24,896 bases of DNA from a virus (IMGVR_UViG_3300005099_000002:1-24896); one strand, 5' to 3'. Counted from the first letter of the stretch, positions 1-7,501 are shown. Made by a program: numbers and translations. The notes: a model not told the origin generated them from the letters alone.

Positions 1-115
1 TGTCCGGCGTACTGTTTTCCGTGACTTGCAATCCGTTTAACACACCCCAAGGCCTGCTTCCCAACATAATGTTGTTCGGGTCTACGTGGTAGAATTTCTC
101 TCCGTCCGCATACAT
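1..115 (-). CDS. Partial tail or fibre-region protein, N-terminus only
   Basis: Only the first 38 codons are in the window; the gene continues off the left edge. The ATG at 113-115 follows a strong AGGAGG ribosome-binding site embedded in the last codons of the gene upstream, one base after its stop, so it is translated in the tail operon. The visible peptide begins MYADGEKFYHVDPNN and has no diagnostic motif. Position after the fibre, holin-like and tail-accessory genes suggests a late structural or host-recognition protein, but that is inference from context. Confidence 0.55.
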   Translation of the reverse strand, partial: MYADGEKFYHVDPNNIMLGSRPWGVLNGLQVTENSTPD

Positions 116-116
116 T

Positions 117-476
117 TTACGGCCTCCTATTTTTTATTATTATTTGATATTTTAGGCTAAAGTCGCTTGTTTTATTTATCGCGGGGTGCACTACCCTTGA
201 AATCATGTCGCCGGCGGTTGCATCGTTGAACAAGCCGACTTCGGTTAAAGCGTAACCGTTCGCCTCGTTTGTCCCTATTTCAACTTCGAAAAGCACCTGT
301 CCAGTTGCAGGTTTACTTTTACTTGAAATTGCTTTCCGCAGCACTTCGTTTTCCAGTGCTGTCTGCGTCGCCAACACTTGGCCTGTGCCGGTTCCGATGG
401 CAATGTGGCTGGGCGGGTTAACCGAGTCGCCGTAAAGCCAGTTTCGGTCAAGATTTAGCCCCGCGTTTACTATCAA
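117..476 (-). CDS. Phage tail/fibre-associated structural protein
   Basis: A 119-residue protein with the pattern common in phage tail-tip proteins: an IAIGTGTG segment near residue 25, a TALENEV segment near 40, then an ALTEVGLFND segment near 77. Proteins with this arrangement sit beside tail fibres and are thought to be baseplate or fibre-attachment components; I know the pattern but not a firm family name. The start appears to be TTG at 474-476, preceded by GGTGAAGGAAG, and overlaps the end of the upstream gene by 29 bases, consistent with coupled translation. No signal peptide or membrane segment is visible. Confidence 0.65.
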   Translation of the reverse strand: MIVNAGLNLDRNWLYGDSVNPPSHIAIGTGTGQVLATQTALENEVLRKAISSKSKPATGQVLFEVEIGTNEANGYALTEVGLFNDATAGDMISRVVHPAINKTSDFSLKYQIIIKNRRP

Positions 477-732
477 CTTCCTTCACCTTTTCTTTATTTT
501 TTAGTTCCAGTTCAACTGTTTTAATGCAGTATCGGATAAAGTCGTTTAGACTGTTAACTCCGACTTGGCGGCGTATTTCGTCGATATTAGGGTAAGAGAC
601 TACGTCTATCGTGGTTTTGATGCAAAACTTTATGAAGTCGTTTAAATTTGAAAAGCCAAGTTGTCTTCTAATGTTTTCGAGAAAAGTTATTTCCTGTGTG
701 TTCGTTTCCATTTTAAATATACATTCATCCAC
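448..732 (-). CDS. Protein with tandem RHH-like repeats
   Basis: A 94-residue protein containing two near-identical units, about residues 18-39 (ENIRRQLGFSNLNDFIKFCI...) and 51-72 (DEIRRQVGVNSLNDFIRYCI...). Each resembles the helix-turn-helix half of a ribbon-helix-helix fold and is preceded by a short beta-prone stretch (QEITF and DVVSY). A single-chain pseudo-dimer is therefore possible; RHH proteins normally dimerise. The tail is lysine/glutamate rich. The GTG start at 730-732 has GGTGA five bases upstream and overlaps the holin-like gene by 8 bases. DNA-binding is inferred. A structural tail role cannot be excluded given the location. Confidence 0.55.
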   Translation of the reverse strand: MDECIFKMETNTQEITFLENIRRQLGFSNLNDFIKFCIKTTIDVVSYPNIDEIRRQVGVNSLNDFIRYCIKTVELELKNKEKVKEVDSKRGAKS

Positions 733-964
733 TTAACTCACCTATTACTTTACTAAGCAAATATATGTTTGAAACTAAAAGGTAAAAAGTAACAATGATT
801 TCTAAAGAAATAATAAATTTGTTGTATTCAAATAGCTTGAAACTTTTTTCTAATGCTAACTTAATAACAATAATAAGCCACAGTAAGATATATCCAACCG
901 TGAAGCCGCTACTTATAAGCTTATGAATGTTTTTTAGTGTTTTTTTAATTTTGTTCTTTTCCAT
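725..964 (-). CDS. Two-helix membrane protein, holin candidate
   Basis: A 79-residue protein with two strongly hydrophobic segments, about residues 19-41 and 49-72, a basic N-terminus (MEKNKIKKTLKN) and a short hydrophilic tail. Size, two transmembrane helices and position at the end of the tail operon fit a holin or another small lysis/membrane protein. No sequence family is recognised and no endolysin gene is visible nearby, so the role is inference. The ATG at 962-964 follows a GGGGGG run. Base composition is richer in A/T than the core tail genes. Confidence 0.55.
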   Translation of the reverse strand: MEKNKIKKTLKNIHKLISSGFTVGYILLWLIIVIKLALEKSFKLFEYNKFIISLEIIVTFYLLVSNIYLLSKVIGELSG

Positions 965-976
965 TTTTACCCCCCT

Positions 977-2158
977 TTAAATTAAATATCCTTCATACCA
1001 ATAATCAATATAATCACTTGAATCTAACTTATAATACCAACCAGCAGGAACAAACGCTTTTAAAGCATAGACAGGAGCCAAACTTGAATCTGAAGAAAGA
1101 AACCTATCTACGGTATAGTATGTTGATGTGCTAGGCCCAATTATAAGTTCACCATCACCCGCACCAGACGTATTAAGTAAAATACACACAAAAAGAGTTT
1201 TGCCACTTGTGTTTTGATACCACGTATTTAGGCTTCGATTAAGTTTTTCATCACTTAAACTTGGATTTGTGTTTTTCCAGCCTTTTCCCGCCACAGTTTC
1301 TTTAATCCATAAGTCTCCACTAGCTTTTAAGTCTAATAGTTTAGTCCACGTCTCGTCGCCTGTAGTTGGGTCTGAACCTGATGTACACAATGAAACACCT
1401 AGAATTGTTCCACTTGCCGAATTTGAGTCTCCTAAAACTATTGCCTGATTTATAGTTCCTTGCTCGTTTATGAAAGCAATCATATGCCCATAATCGTCTG
1501 CAATTCCATATTTACTACTTGCCAAACCAACTCTAATCCTCAAACCATTATCTATATTATCAGCTAACGTCCAAAACTCAGTACAAAATATCTTATTCCA
1601 TCTGCGACTTGCACTTCCAAAATTTCTTGAAGCATCAGCATCTGGACGTAAATTTTGTGCAATTGCGGCAATATTCTGCAAATTCAAAGCGTTAGTTATA
1701 ATCTCTGTTCCAGCTACTTTTAGCCCTTGCCTGATGTCTACTTTCCCATCTGACCGAGTTACCCACAACGCCTCTCTTAGCGTTCCGTTATCCATCATGT
1801 TTATTTTGAGGATGTTGTTCGTTGCATCGTAATGTATGTCTGCCCCGAAATTATCGTTTTCCTCTCTTAACTCTATTTTTATATCGTAATTTGTATCATT
1901 CATTAATTTCAAAAGAGTTGTCTCAGTCCTCGTCCAAGTGCCGAGATATATGTTTCCTGCGAAGTGTCCGTTTTGGAACGGGTTTGTGGGGCTTCCAATG
2001 TTTATTCCGCTTGTAGACGGTATTATGTCGGAGTCGATGGTTATGATGTCTGTGATTTTAAGGTTGTTTATGGCGTTTATTATTTCGTTTATCTTGTTTT
2101 TCTTTGTTTTATCTCCGTAACGGTCCCACCACTCCTCTACAAGCTGAATATTTACCAT
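977..2158 (-). CDS. Tail fibre / receptor-binding protein
   Basis: A 393-residue protein. The N-terminus (1-32) is polar and helical, a likely trimer stem. Near residues 172-195 is the fibre repeat with LRPDADASRNFGSASRRWNK, the phage-fibre signature of the form P-D-x-D-x-S-x-x-x-G-S-x-S-x-x-W. A second, shorter instance (IIPSTSGINIGSPTNPF) occurs near 45-62. The C-terminal 90 residues are Gly/Ser/Thr/Tyr-rich beta structure typical of receptor-binding tips. Its ATG overlaps the stop of the hub gene in TAATG. The 3' part is A/T rich and lacks the CGG-rich codons of the flanking tail genes, suggesting a swapped receptor-binding domain. Confidence 0.75.
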   Translation of the reverse strand: MVNIQLVEEWWDRYGDKTKKNKINEIINAINNLKITDIITIDSDIIPSTSGINIGSPTNPFQNGHFAGNIYLGTWTRTETTLLKLMNDTNYDIKIELREENDNFGADIHYDATNNILKINMMDNGTLREALWVTRSDGKVDIRQGLKVAGTEIITNALNLQNIAAIAQNLRPDADASRNFGSASRRWNKIFCTEFWTLADNIDNGLRIRVGLASSKYGIADDYGHMIAFINEQGTINQAIVLGDSNSASGTILGVSLCTSGSDPTTGDETWTKLLDLKASGDLWIKETVAGKGWKNTNPSLSDEKLNRSLNTWYQNTSGKTLFVCILLNTSGAGDGELIIGPSTSTYYTVDRFLSSDSSLAPVYALKAFVPAGWYYKLDSSDYIDYWYEGYLI

Positions 2159-3345
2159 TACTCATTACTCCATATCAGTTCTTCACTTCCTGTCGAATAA
2201 CCCAACTTGCTGCCGAACGCGGAAAACGTCGGGTGACCTAAAATAAAACCCTCACTAACATATTTCCGGTAAATCCTAACAACAACCTCCATGACTTTCT
2301 CGTCTTGGAACCTGTTGTAGCGGACCGGTGTGGCCTGTAGGTCGGCGTCACGTAAATCTATGTCAACTACTTTTTTAGTTAAATCAGCTAAAATGTCTTG
2401 TAGTTCAACGCTGTACTCTGCGGTTTTAATTCGACACGTACTGGGCGGAACGTTAAACTCCATTTCTAAAACAACGAACTGCGAGTCGATGTTTCGCTCG
2501 GGAATTCTTATTTTGACGAGTTGTCCGGGTGCGAGGTTGCCGACGTCGTCTATAAGTGTCACACATGTGACACGTTGAATAGGGTTAGCCTTACGACGCA
2601 AAATAGCCATCGCCCGCTCATAGGCTAAATCTTCGTTGTCAACGGTGGGGTCCACCACAGTGTCCTCGCGGATTCCCCATGTTTGCTGTGCCTGTAGGTC
2701 TTCGACCTGTACGCAGATGCCTTCTTTACCGTAAAATGTCAAACGTGTGACAACGTCTTTTCCGAGTTTAGGAGCATCGTACGTTAAAATGTTGGTAGTG
2801 CTTGAAAGCGTTAAGCCGCTGTCGAGGGTTTCTCGCGGGAAAAAGTTAAGGTCTTTGTATTCGTCTACGTGAAAGTCGTATTTAGCTATTTCAGCGAGCT
2901 CGTGCATCACCTTTAGCAGCGACACACCTTTCCATTCACGTGTAATATACGTGTTTGTTGTCTGCACGTTGCTTGTCGTTATGTCGGGCGTATAAGTCGG
3001 GATAAGGCCGTCGGAACTATTTGTTATTATGTCGCTTATTTCCCGGTTGCTGTAAGACTTATACACACGTCTATCTAGGAGGCGGGCTGTGTAGTCTCGG
3101 CCGCTTAAATTAACGTAGAACTGTGTTTCCGTTACGTTTTCAACCCGGCCGCGGAACTTTAAAGTCCCGTTGAACTTTATTTTAATGTCGTCGCCGTACT
3201 GGAATTTTCCGGTTAAGTTTTGCGACGGGTCGTAGAGCTTCACGGCGAAGCTTTTAGTGTACTGCGTTACGCTGCTGTTAATTTTCAAGTCGCTAAAATA
3301 ATCGGTGTAATCTACGTCGTTGACAAGTACCGTTACGCTTACCAT
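2158..3345 (-). CDS. Tail hub / tail-tip protein (gpD or gp27-like)
   Basis: A 395-residue protein placed after the tape measure and one small tail gene, where hub or Tal proteins sit. The N-terminus is a beta-rich module (VTVLVNDVDYTDYFSDLKI, then YGDDIKIKFNG near residue 70) like late-control gpD, XkdQ and T4 gp27 hub domains. A middle segment, VSLLKVMHELAEIAKYDFHVDE near 145, matches the second hub domain, and LAPGQLVKIRIP near 273 is another hub-like element. Two palindromic repeats lie in the coding sequence, giving VTRLT near 202 and VTCVT near 260. The ATG overlaps the upstream stop (TAATG). Confidence 0.7.
   Translation of the reverse strand: MVSVTVLVNDVDYTDYFSDLKINSSVTQYTKSFAVKLYDPSQNLTGKFQYGDDIKIKFNGTLKFRGRVENVTETQFYVNLSGRDYTARLLDRRVYKSYSNREISDIITNSSDGLIPTYTPDITTSNVQTTNTYITREWKGVSLLKVMHELAEIAKYDFHVDEYKDLNFFPRETLDSGLTLSSTTNILTYDAPKLGKDVVTRLTFYGKEGICVQVEDLQAQQTWGIREDTVVDPTVDNEDLAYERAMAILRRKANPIQRVTCVTLIDDVGNLAPGQLVKIRIPERNIDSQFVVLEMEFNVPPSTCRIKTAEYSVELQDILADLTKKVVDIDLRDADLQATPVRYNRFQDEKVMEVVVRIYRKYVSEGFILGHPTFSAFGSKLGYSTGSEELIWSNE
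2558..2571. repeat. Dispersed palindrome, perfect copy (in hub gene)
   Basis: GTCACACATGTGAC, extended at 2556-2573 to GTGTCACA-CA-TGTGACAC. In the hub gene it reads Val-Thr-Cys-Val-Thr. Confidence 0.85.
2738..2751. repeat. Dispersed palindrome, one mismatch
   Basis: GTCAAACGTGTGAC in the hub gene, read Val-Thr-Arg-Leu-Thr; one base departs from GTCACA-N2-TGTGAC. Confidence 0.6.
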
Positions 3346-3731
3346 TATGTTTCCACCACCTTCATTTCGATTATAACGGTGCTGTCACGTACGCTGCCGC
3401 CGGTTTCAATTTCCCGGACCTTACTTATCTGCACGGTGAAGCTTCTCGCCCCGGTTTCACCCGAAACACCCCATTCAAACGTCCACGGGTCGCCACCCGA
3501 CCGCACGGCGTCAATAACTTCCTCGATTTTTTGTTCCTTTGTTTTACTTGCGTCTGTCTGTGGATGCCAGATAAGCATGATGGTTTGCACTCCGCGGCCG
3601 TCATCTATAATCTCGGTGCGGCCCTGCTGAAACTTGAAAATATGGAGTTCTTTTTCGAGGTCCCGCCGTATTTCCGGTACGGGTTCAAATGTTATAGTTG
3701 TGGCTCCGCGAGATAAACGTATGGTTTTCAC
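3345..3731 (-). CDS. Small tail protein between tape measure and hub
   Basis: A 128-residue beta-rich protein. In siphoviruses this position, directly after the tape measure, is often taken by a distal tail (Dit-like) or adaptor protein, so a tail-tip adaptor is inferred; no family motif is recognised. The segment GGDPWTFEWGVSGET near residue 80 and the ending IIEMKVVET suggest paired strands. The GTG start at 3729-3731 overlaps the tape-measure stop as GTGA and has GGAGGGG eight bases upstream, so the two genes are translationally coupled. Confidence 0.5.
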   Translation of the reverse strand: MKTIRLSRGATTITFEPVPEIRRDLEKELHIFKFQQGRTEIIDDGRGVQTIMLIWHPQTDASKTKEQKIEEVIDAVRSGGDPWTFEWGVSGETGARSFTVQISKVREIETGGSVRDSTVIIEMKVVET

Positions 3732-5041
3732 GCGGTTCCCCTCCTGTAATATTCGTCCATGAGTTCTTCGAAAATTGCCTGTAAAATCATTTTAAGGTCG
3801 AACGGCGAGGTCGCCATAGTGCTGTGCAGGTCTATTTTAGGTTCAAGTCGGATAACGGTGTAGCTCGGGGAGCCCGGTGGCGTAATGTTTAAGACGGGTG
3901 TAATTTTGTTGACGGTTTTCCGTACGCCGCCGGTGAAAGCTTCTCCGAGTTCTTTACCGTATATTACGATGTTTTTAAGTGGGCCGCGTTCCGGTAGGCT
4001 GCCGCCGAAAAACCCGGCCAACCACTCGGTGAAGTTTTTTACTTGTTCTTCCGCGTAGGTCTTTGCTTTTTCAAACCCGCTTACAAACCATTCAATCAGT
4101 TTTTTACCGGCTTCCATCATCCAGTCTTTTAAACTCGTGAACCAGTCGAGTAAACCGTGTATGGCGTCTTTAGCGTAGTTTGCTGCTGCTTTCCAGTCGC
4201 CGCGAAAAACAGCTTTAACTATGCCAAGCGCGTCTTTTACTAAACGCAGTTGCAGTTTAAGTGACGCGGCGAGTGGTTTGGGTAAACGGTTTAAAACCCC
4301 GCTAACCGTGTTTTCAATTGTTCTCCAATCTCCAGTCCAGACAGCTTTAATAAGGGTCGTTGTTTTCTGCCACGCAGTTTTTAAACTAGATAAAAACTTA
4401 GGGATATTAGTGCTTAGCCAGTCAACTACTATTTTTGTTTTATCTCTTATGCCGAGCCAGTTGTTTTGCCACGCCACGTAAAGTAAGGCTCCCGCGGCGA
4501 TAACAAGGCCGATAACGGGGATAAGTGTGGACATGGATACTCCTAGGACGGTTACGCCGCCGGCGGCTGCACCTGCACCTAAACCCACCGCGGACAGTAA
4601 AGGCCCTAACGCTCCGAGAAAACTTATTACGGGTCCTAGAACGGCGGTAAGTAAAACAACCATGCTTATAAACTGTTGTACGGGTTCCGGTAAGCTAACA
4701 AACCAATCCACCAGTTTACCGAGTAAATTGGCTACGGTTTCAAAAACCGGGCCGAGCTCCTCGCCTAAAACGTAATATACGCGTTCCATTTGGAACTGCA
4801 TTTCAGCCATAGCCACGCTCAAAGTGGGTGACGCTCTTATCATGGCGTACATTGTACCCATTGCGGCGGCGGAAACACTCATAAAAGCGAGATGCCATGT
4901 TCTGAAGGCTTTTTTACTCTCGGTTTCAGCTTCTTTCAGTTCGCCGCGGAATTCTTTTAAGATTTTTTGGGCTGTTTGCAGGTTTTTAACCGCGGCACCT
5001 ATTTCTGCTTCTAGTACGATTTTAAGTTGTTCTACATCCAT
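3728..5041 (-). CDS. Tail tape measure protein
   Basis: A 437-residue protein with the standard architecture of a short tape measure: a helical charged N-terminus (residues 1-48), a hydrophobic helix near 50-70, a long hydrophobic Ala/Gly/Leu block at about 125-190, then amphipathic helices with Trp-rich repeats (LIKAVWTGDWRTIEN and IVKAVFRGDWKAAANY share the V[WF]xGDW motif) and a C-terminal domain. Tape measures set tail length; at about 0.15 nm per residue this gives roughly 65 nm, assuming a single unprocessed helical protein. The ATG follows GAGGG within the end of the PH-like gene, overlapping it by 10 bases. Confidence 0.8.
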   Translation of the reverse strand: MDVEQLKIVLEAEIGAAVKNLQTAQKILKEFRGELKEAETESKKAFRTWHLAFMSVSAAAMGTMYAMIRASPTLSVAMAEMQFQMERVYYVLGEELGPVFETVANLLGKLVDWFVSLPEPVQQFISMVVLLTAVLGPVISFLGALGPLLSAVGLGAGAAAGGVTVLGVSMSTLIPVIGLVIAAGALLYVAWQNNWLGIRDKTKIVVDWLSTNIPKFLSSLKTAWQKTTTLIKAVWTGDWRTIENTVSGVLNRLPKPLAASLKLQLRLVKDALGIVKAVFRGDWKAAANYAKDAIHGLLDWFTSLKDWMMEAGKKLIEWFVSGFEKAKTYAEEQVKNFTEWLAGFFGGSLPERGPLKNIVIYGKELGEAFTGGVRKTVNKITPVLNITPPGSPSYTVIRLEPKIDLHSTMATSPFDLKMILQAIFEELMDEYYRRGTA

Positions 5042-5403
5042 GTGTGGCCCTCTATTTGTTTTAAAATATAGTTGTAGATTTCTTTCGCCTTCTTTTTAGG
5101 TAAAGCGTTTATTTGGGCTTCCTCGAAAAACATCGTGCCACTTGTATCAGATACGCCGGGAATTTTAAGTATGATTGTAGAGGAGAAAACCCCTTTTACA
5201 AGTTGTACGCCGAAAATCTTGCTGTAAGGGTAGCTTTCAATTTTTTTATGTAGGCCTAGCCAGCTCGGGTTTACGATTATTACGCGTTTGTTTGTTACGA
5301 TGATGGTGTCGGGTGTCACAGGTGAGCCGCCGGGTTTAACCCGGCTCTGCGAAGCCTTAAACAGTATTTTTTCGTCTTCAAACAGTAGTTTTTCTATTTT
5401 CAT
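5032..5403 (-). CDS. PH-domain-like protein in the tail cassette
   Basis: A 123-residue protein resembling bacterial pleckstrin-homology proteins (bPH/YdbS-like): E-x-I-L-F-x-A near residue 12, then the hallmark TIIVTNKRVIIVNP near 34-47, SYPYSKIFGVQL near 57-68 and SSTIILKIPG near 74-83, ending in a helix. The fold can bind lipid or protein. It lies between the tail chaperone and the tape measure and its ATG overlaps the chaperone-extension stop as ATGA, so it is probably a virion or assembly component. A degenerate palindromic repeat (5315-5328) falls within it. The role in tails is unknown. Confidence 0.6.
   Translation of the reverse strand: MKIEKLLFEDEKILFKASQSRVKPGGSPVTPDTIIVTNKRVIIVNPSWLGLHKKIESYPYSKIFGVQLVKGVFSSTIILKIPGVSDTSGTMFFEEAQINALPKKKAKEIYNYILKQIEGHTWM
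5315..5328. repeat. Dispersed palindrome, degenerate copy
   Basis: GTCACAGGTGAGCC in the PH-like gene. One arm is exact, the other is partial; the coding strand retains the same codon phase (…Val-Thr). Confidence 0.4.
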
Positions 5404-5579
5404 GGTGTTAGTCTCCTAAGTTTTTGTTCGGCTTCAAGCCGTTCTTTATGTTCTTCTTTTGCTATCCAATCTAAGATTGCTATTAGCTCGTCGTAGCGGC
5501 GTTTAGGTAACCGTAAGATTTCGCTGTAACTCATGCCGGTGGCCTTCATAAGCCGAAAATCGTCGACGAGAAGCTTTAT
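5400..5579 (-). CDS. Tail assembly chaperone extension (gpT-like), reached by -1 frameshift
   Basis: An open frame of 59 codons with no necessary start, in the -1 frame relative to the upstream chaperone gene. The stop of the first frame is preceded by CTT ATA AAA TAA; slippage of the lysine tRNA back by one base on AAAA gives ATA AAG CTT and continues through residues LMKATGMSYSEILRLP and a charged helix to a TGA that overlaps the next ATG. Many tailed phages make tail chaperone G and GT proteins this way. Independent initiation at an internal ATG (5546-5548) is an alternative. The slip site is a simple A-tetramer, not a perfect X-XXY-YYZ heptamer. Confidence 0.6.
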   Translation of the reverse strand: MKLLVDDFRLMKATGMSYSEILRLPKRRYDELIAILDWIAKEEHKERLEAEQKLRRLTP

Positions 5580-5980
5580 TTTATAAGGTCCTCCGAAGCC
5601 ATCGAGATAACGCCATATTTTTTTTTCTCGGCTTCCGGTAAATCAGTTAACTCCCGGATGGTTTCATAGAGTAGTTCGAAAAGTTCACCGTTAAGCTGTT
5701 TGACTTGTTCGAACGTCATTTTCCGGTTTTCCCGTAGGGCTCCGGCCATAATCATGAGGGCTTTCATTTTGACTACGCTGAAACCTTTGAACTTTATTTG
5801 ACCGGTTTCCATGTTAACGTCGTATAGGGCACATTTTTCCCGTATTTCTTCGTACTCGTAGCGGGTTAAGCCTCTACATTGAAATTTTACGCCGTTGTAT
5901 TCTACGGTTTTTTCTCCGGGTTTGAAGAAAACTTCGTTCACGGGTAGCTCGCCTCGCTGTCCACCACTACTATCTGACAT
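5576..5980 (-). CDS. Tail assembly chaperone (gpG-like)
   Basis: A protein of up to 134 residues lying between the tail tube and tape-measure region, the canonical slot for a tail assembly chaperone. It is mainly helical and charged, with a beta N-terminus (KTVEYNGVKFQCRGLTRYEYEEI) typical of these chaperones, and ends in LIK-stop at the proposed slip site. The longest frame starts at ATG 5978-5980, but that overlaps the tube gene by 43 bases and lacks a ribosome site. GTG at 5939-5941 overlaps the tube stop as GTGA with GAGG upstream and is the more likely start, giving 121 residues. Confidence 0.7.
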   Translation of the reverse strand: MSDSSGGQRGELPVNEVFFKPGEKTVEYNGVKFQCRGLTRYEYEEIREKCALYDVNMETGQIKFKGFSVVKMKALMIMAGALRENRKMTFEQVKQLNGELFELLYETIRELTDLPEAEKKKYGVISMASEDLIK

Positions 5981-6846
5981 GTTTTAGGTTTCAAAACCAG
6001 TTTTTGCAAATATACGGGTTCCTCCGGTAACGCGAAGTCCGGTTCCTCGATTAGACAATCGTTTAACTTTAATGTTAACGTGTCGTTTGCACCGCGTGTA
6101 AAAACTATTTCAACGTCGAAGGCTGTCTGCGGGTCGCTTAACCAGTTATCCCACCAAGAGGTGTCCGTTGGGTGAAACTCTACGACTAGGTCGTTTTCAC
6201 GGCCGCCTTCCGGTAGAAAACTGGGTTTAGCGGACCCTAAATGGTACGCGTGGTCGTATTTCAAATTGTTGGAGAAAGTCCACGAGAAACTTTTAACGCT
6301 GCCTATACTGTTACCGCCGAAAGTTATACTGCTTACCTTCGCGAAACTGTAAGGTTTCGTTGTCACTTCTGCGACAGATGTGCGAGAAGTGTATTTTTTA
6401 ACGTCCATGGCACTGCAGTCTACGCGAACCTTAAGGTCGTCGCCTTCAACACAGCTAATAGTCATCTTGTCGACTTTGCAGCCGAGGTAACGCCGCACAA
6501 AATTGATACTCGGCAAAGCCGCTTCCAATGTGAAGGTTGGCAGTTGGTCAGCGGGGTCAATGGTATGTGTATAAGGGCCCGACCCACTGTCTGTCACCGT
6601 GCCGAGACACATCGTTAGAAACTTGCCGTCTTGCGGATAATATTCGAAGGAAAAAGGAAACTCATATTTTCCTTCTGTTTGAATGTGGAAGTCTCTTTTT
6701 CCTGCATGCCGGTAACGGCGTATTTCACGTTTTTCTTTTGGCGGAAACTCTTTAACTATGCCGAGCCAAACGTTTGGTGTGGCTTCGGTTCCGGGCGAGG
6801 ATTCACGTCCCCATGAAATATACCAAGGTCCGGTTGCATAGCTCAT
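5938..6846 (-). CDS. Tail tube protein
   Basis: A 302-residue beta-rich protein beginning SYATGPWYISWGRESSPGTE, a start shared by many siphovirus tail tube proteins, where W-G-x-E-x-x-x-G-T-x-A/E leads into the tube domain. Two tube-like halves are visible, about residues 1-145 and 150-290; the second has the FSWTFSNNLKYDHAYHLGS segment typical of the tube-domain beta-hairpin. No sheath gene precedes it, which argues for a non-contractile tail. The ATG follows GGTGA by seven bases and immediately abuts the stop of the small gene upstream. Tube monomers stack as hexameric rings around the tape measure. Confidence 0.75.
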   Translation of the reverse strand: MSYATGPWYISWGRESSPGTEATPNVWLGIVKEFPPKEKREIRRYRHAGKRDFHIQTEGKYEFPFSFEYYPQDGKFLTMCLGTVTDSGSGPYTHTIDPADQLPTFTLEAALPSINFVRRYLGCKVDKMTISCVEGDDLKVRVDCSAMDVKKYTSRTSVAEVTTKPYSFAKVSSITFGGNSIGSVKSFSWTFSNNLKYDHAYHLGSAKPSFLPEGGRENDLVVEFHPTDTSWWDNWLSDPQTAFDVEIVFTRGANDTLTLKLNDCLIEEPDFALPEEPVYLQKLVLKPKTCQIVVVDSEASYP

Positions 6847-7038
6847 TTAGTTTTCACCTTCCTTTTTCTTAGGTTTTTTAGAGGGTTCTTTTACGATTTC
6901 AAAATTACCGGTTCCTAAAAGCTGCGTTAAACGCCAGCCTTCCGGCATATCCACTATTTCACCTTCACTTATGCTTAACAGGGCGTCCGCGTAATGTTTT
7001 ATACCGTCTTTAAGCTTAATCTTAACCATTTTCATCAC
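6847..7038 (-). CDS. Small protein between tail terminator and tail tube
   Basis: A protein of up to 63 residues, with a basic C-terminus (KEPSKKPKKKEGEN). The central part (KLKDGIKHYADALLSISEGEIVDMPEG...) looks like a small beta-barrel found next to phage head-tail connectors, but I do not recognise a family. GTG at 7036-7038 overlaps the terminator stop; ATG at 7027-7029 has GTGAT four bases upstream, the same spacing as other starts here, and may be the true start. A tail-joining or tube-assembly role is inferred only from position. Confidence 0.55.
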   Translation of the reverse strand: MMKMVKIKLKDGIKHYADALLSISEGEIVDMPEGWRLTQLLGTGNFEIVKEPSKKPKKKEGEN

Positions 7039-7475
7039 GTATAGACGCGAAATTCAAGTTCTATTGTTTTTCGGTGTAGGGTTTCGCTTCCCGGTGGCGG
7101 ATTATGTCGTACAACCGGTATACGGCCGTCAAGCAAACCGTAATCAGTAAACTGGCTGCGTTTCTCCTTTATCTTCGCCAGTATCTCATCGGTTATTGTG
7201 TCCACTTGTTCTAGTTTAGTGGCGTAGACGTCGACGGCAATACGTATAGTGTGTTCAAACATGCTGCTATACGAACAAAGAGGTATGCCGGGAGAATCGA
7301 TATGATAAACTAAGATAACCGGGTAGTAAACAGTTTTGCTGGCCCGCTGCGTCAAAACAAAGTAGCTTCCACTAGGCCGACTGCTGGCAGCGGGGTCCGT
7401 GATATTGTCTCGGAGAAAGTCGCGGACAAATAGCACCGTTTTTTTGATTATTTGGTTTGGGTCGATTGTGCTCAT
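7035..7475 (-). CDS. Tail terminator / tail completion protein
   Basis: A 146-residue protein in the slot between head-tail connectors and the tail tube. It has an N-terminal helix (PNQIIKKTVLFVRDFLRDNI), a beta-strand block (YYPVILVYHID), a long helix (VDTITDEILAKIKEKR) and a final strand (TIELEFRVYT), the order expected for gpU-like tail terminator proteins that cap the tail tube. It is the first gene of the tail operon. Its ATG follows GGTGGTAAC. A perfect palindromic repeat lies 13 bases upstream in the leader, so this operon could be controlled through it. Confidence 0.65.
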   Translation of the reverse strand: MSTIDPNQIIKKTVLFVRDFLRDNITDPAASSRPSGSYFVLTQRASKTVYYPVILVYHIDSPGIPLCSYSSMFEHTIRIAVDVYATKLEQVDTITDEILAKIKEKRSQFTDYGLLDGRIPVVRHNPPPGSETLHRKTIELEFRVYT

Positions 7476-7487
7476 GTTACCACCAGT

Positions 7488-7501
7488 GTCACAAGTGTGA
7501 C
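7488..7501. repeat. Dispersed palindrome, perfect copy (leader of tail operon)
   Basis: GTCACAAGTGTGAC, an exact GTCACA-N2-TGTGAC site. It lies in the 5' leader just upstream of the tail-terminator gene, next to the GGTGG ribosome site, the only perfect copy located in front of an operon. Confidence 0.85.

Noticed and set aside
4527-4775. Plus-strand frame of 82 codons inside the tape measure gene
   Set aside because: It is antisense to a strong coding region, with Pro/Ala/Thr-rich sequence typical of shadow frames, and has no promoter or ribosome site.
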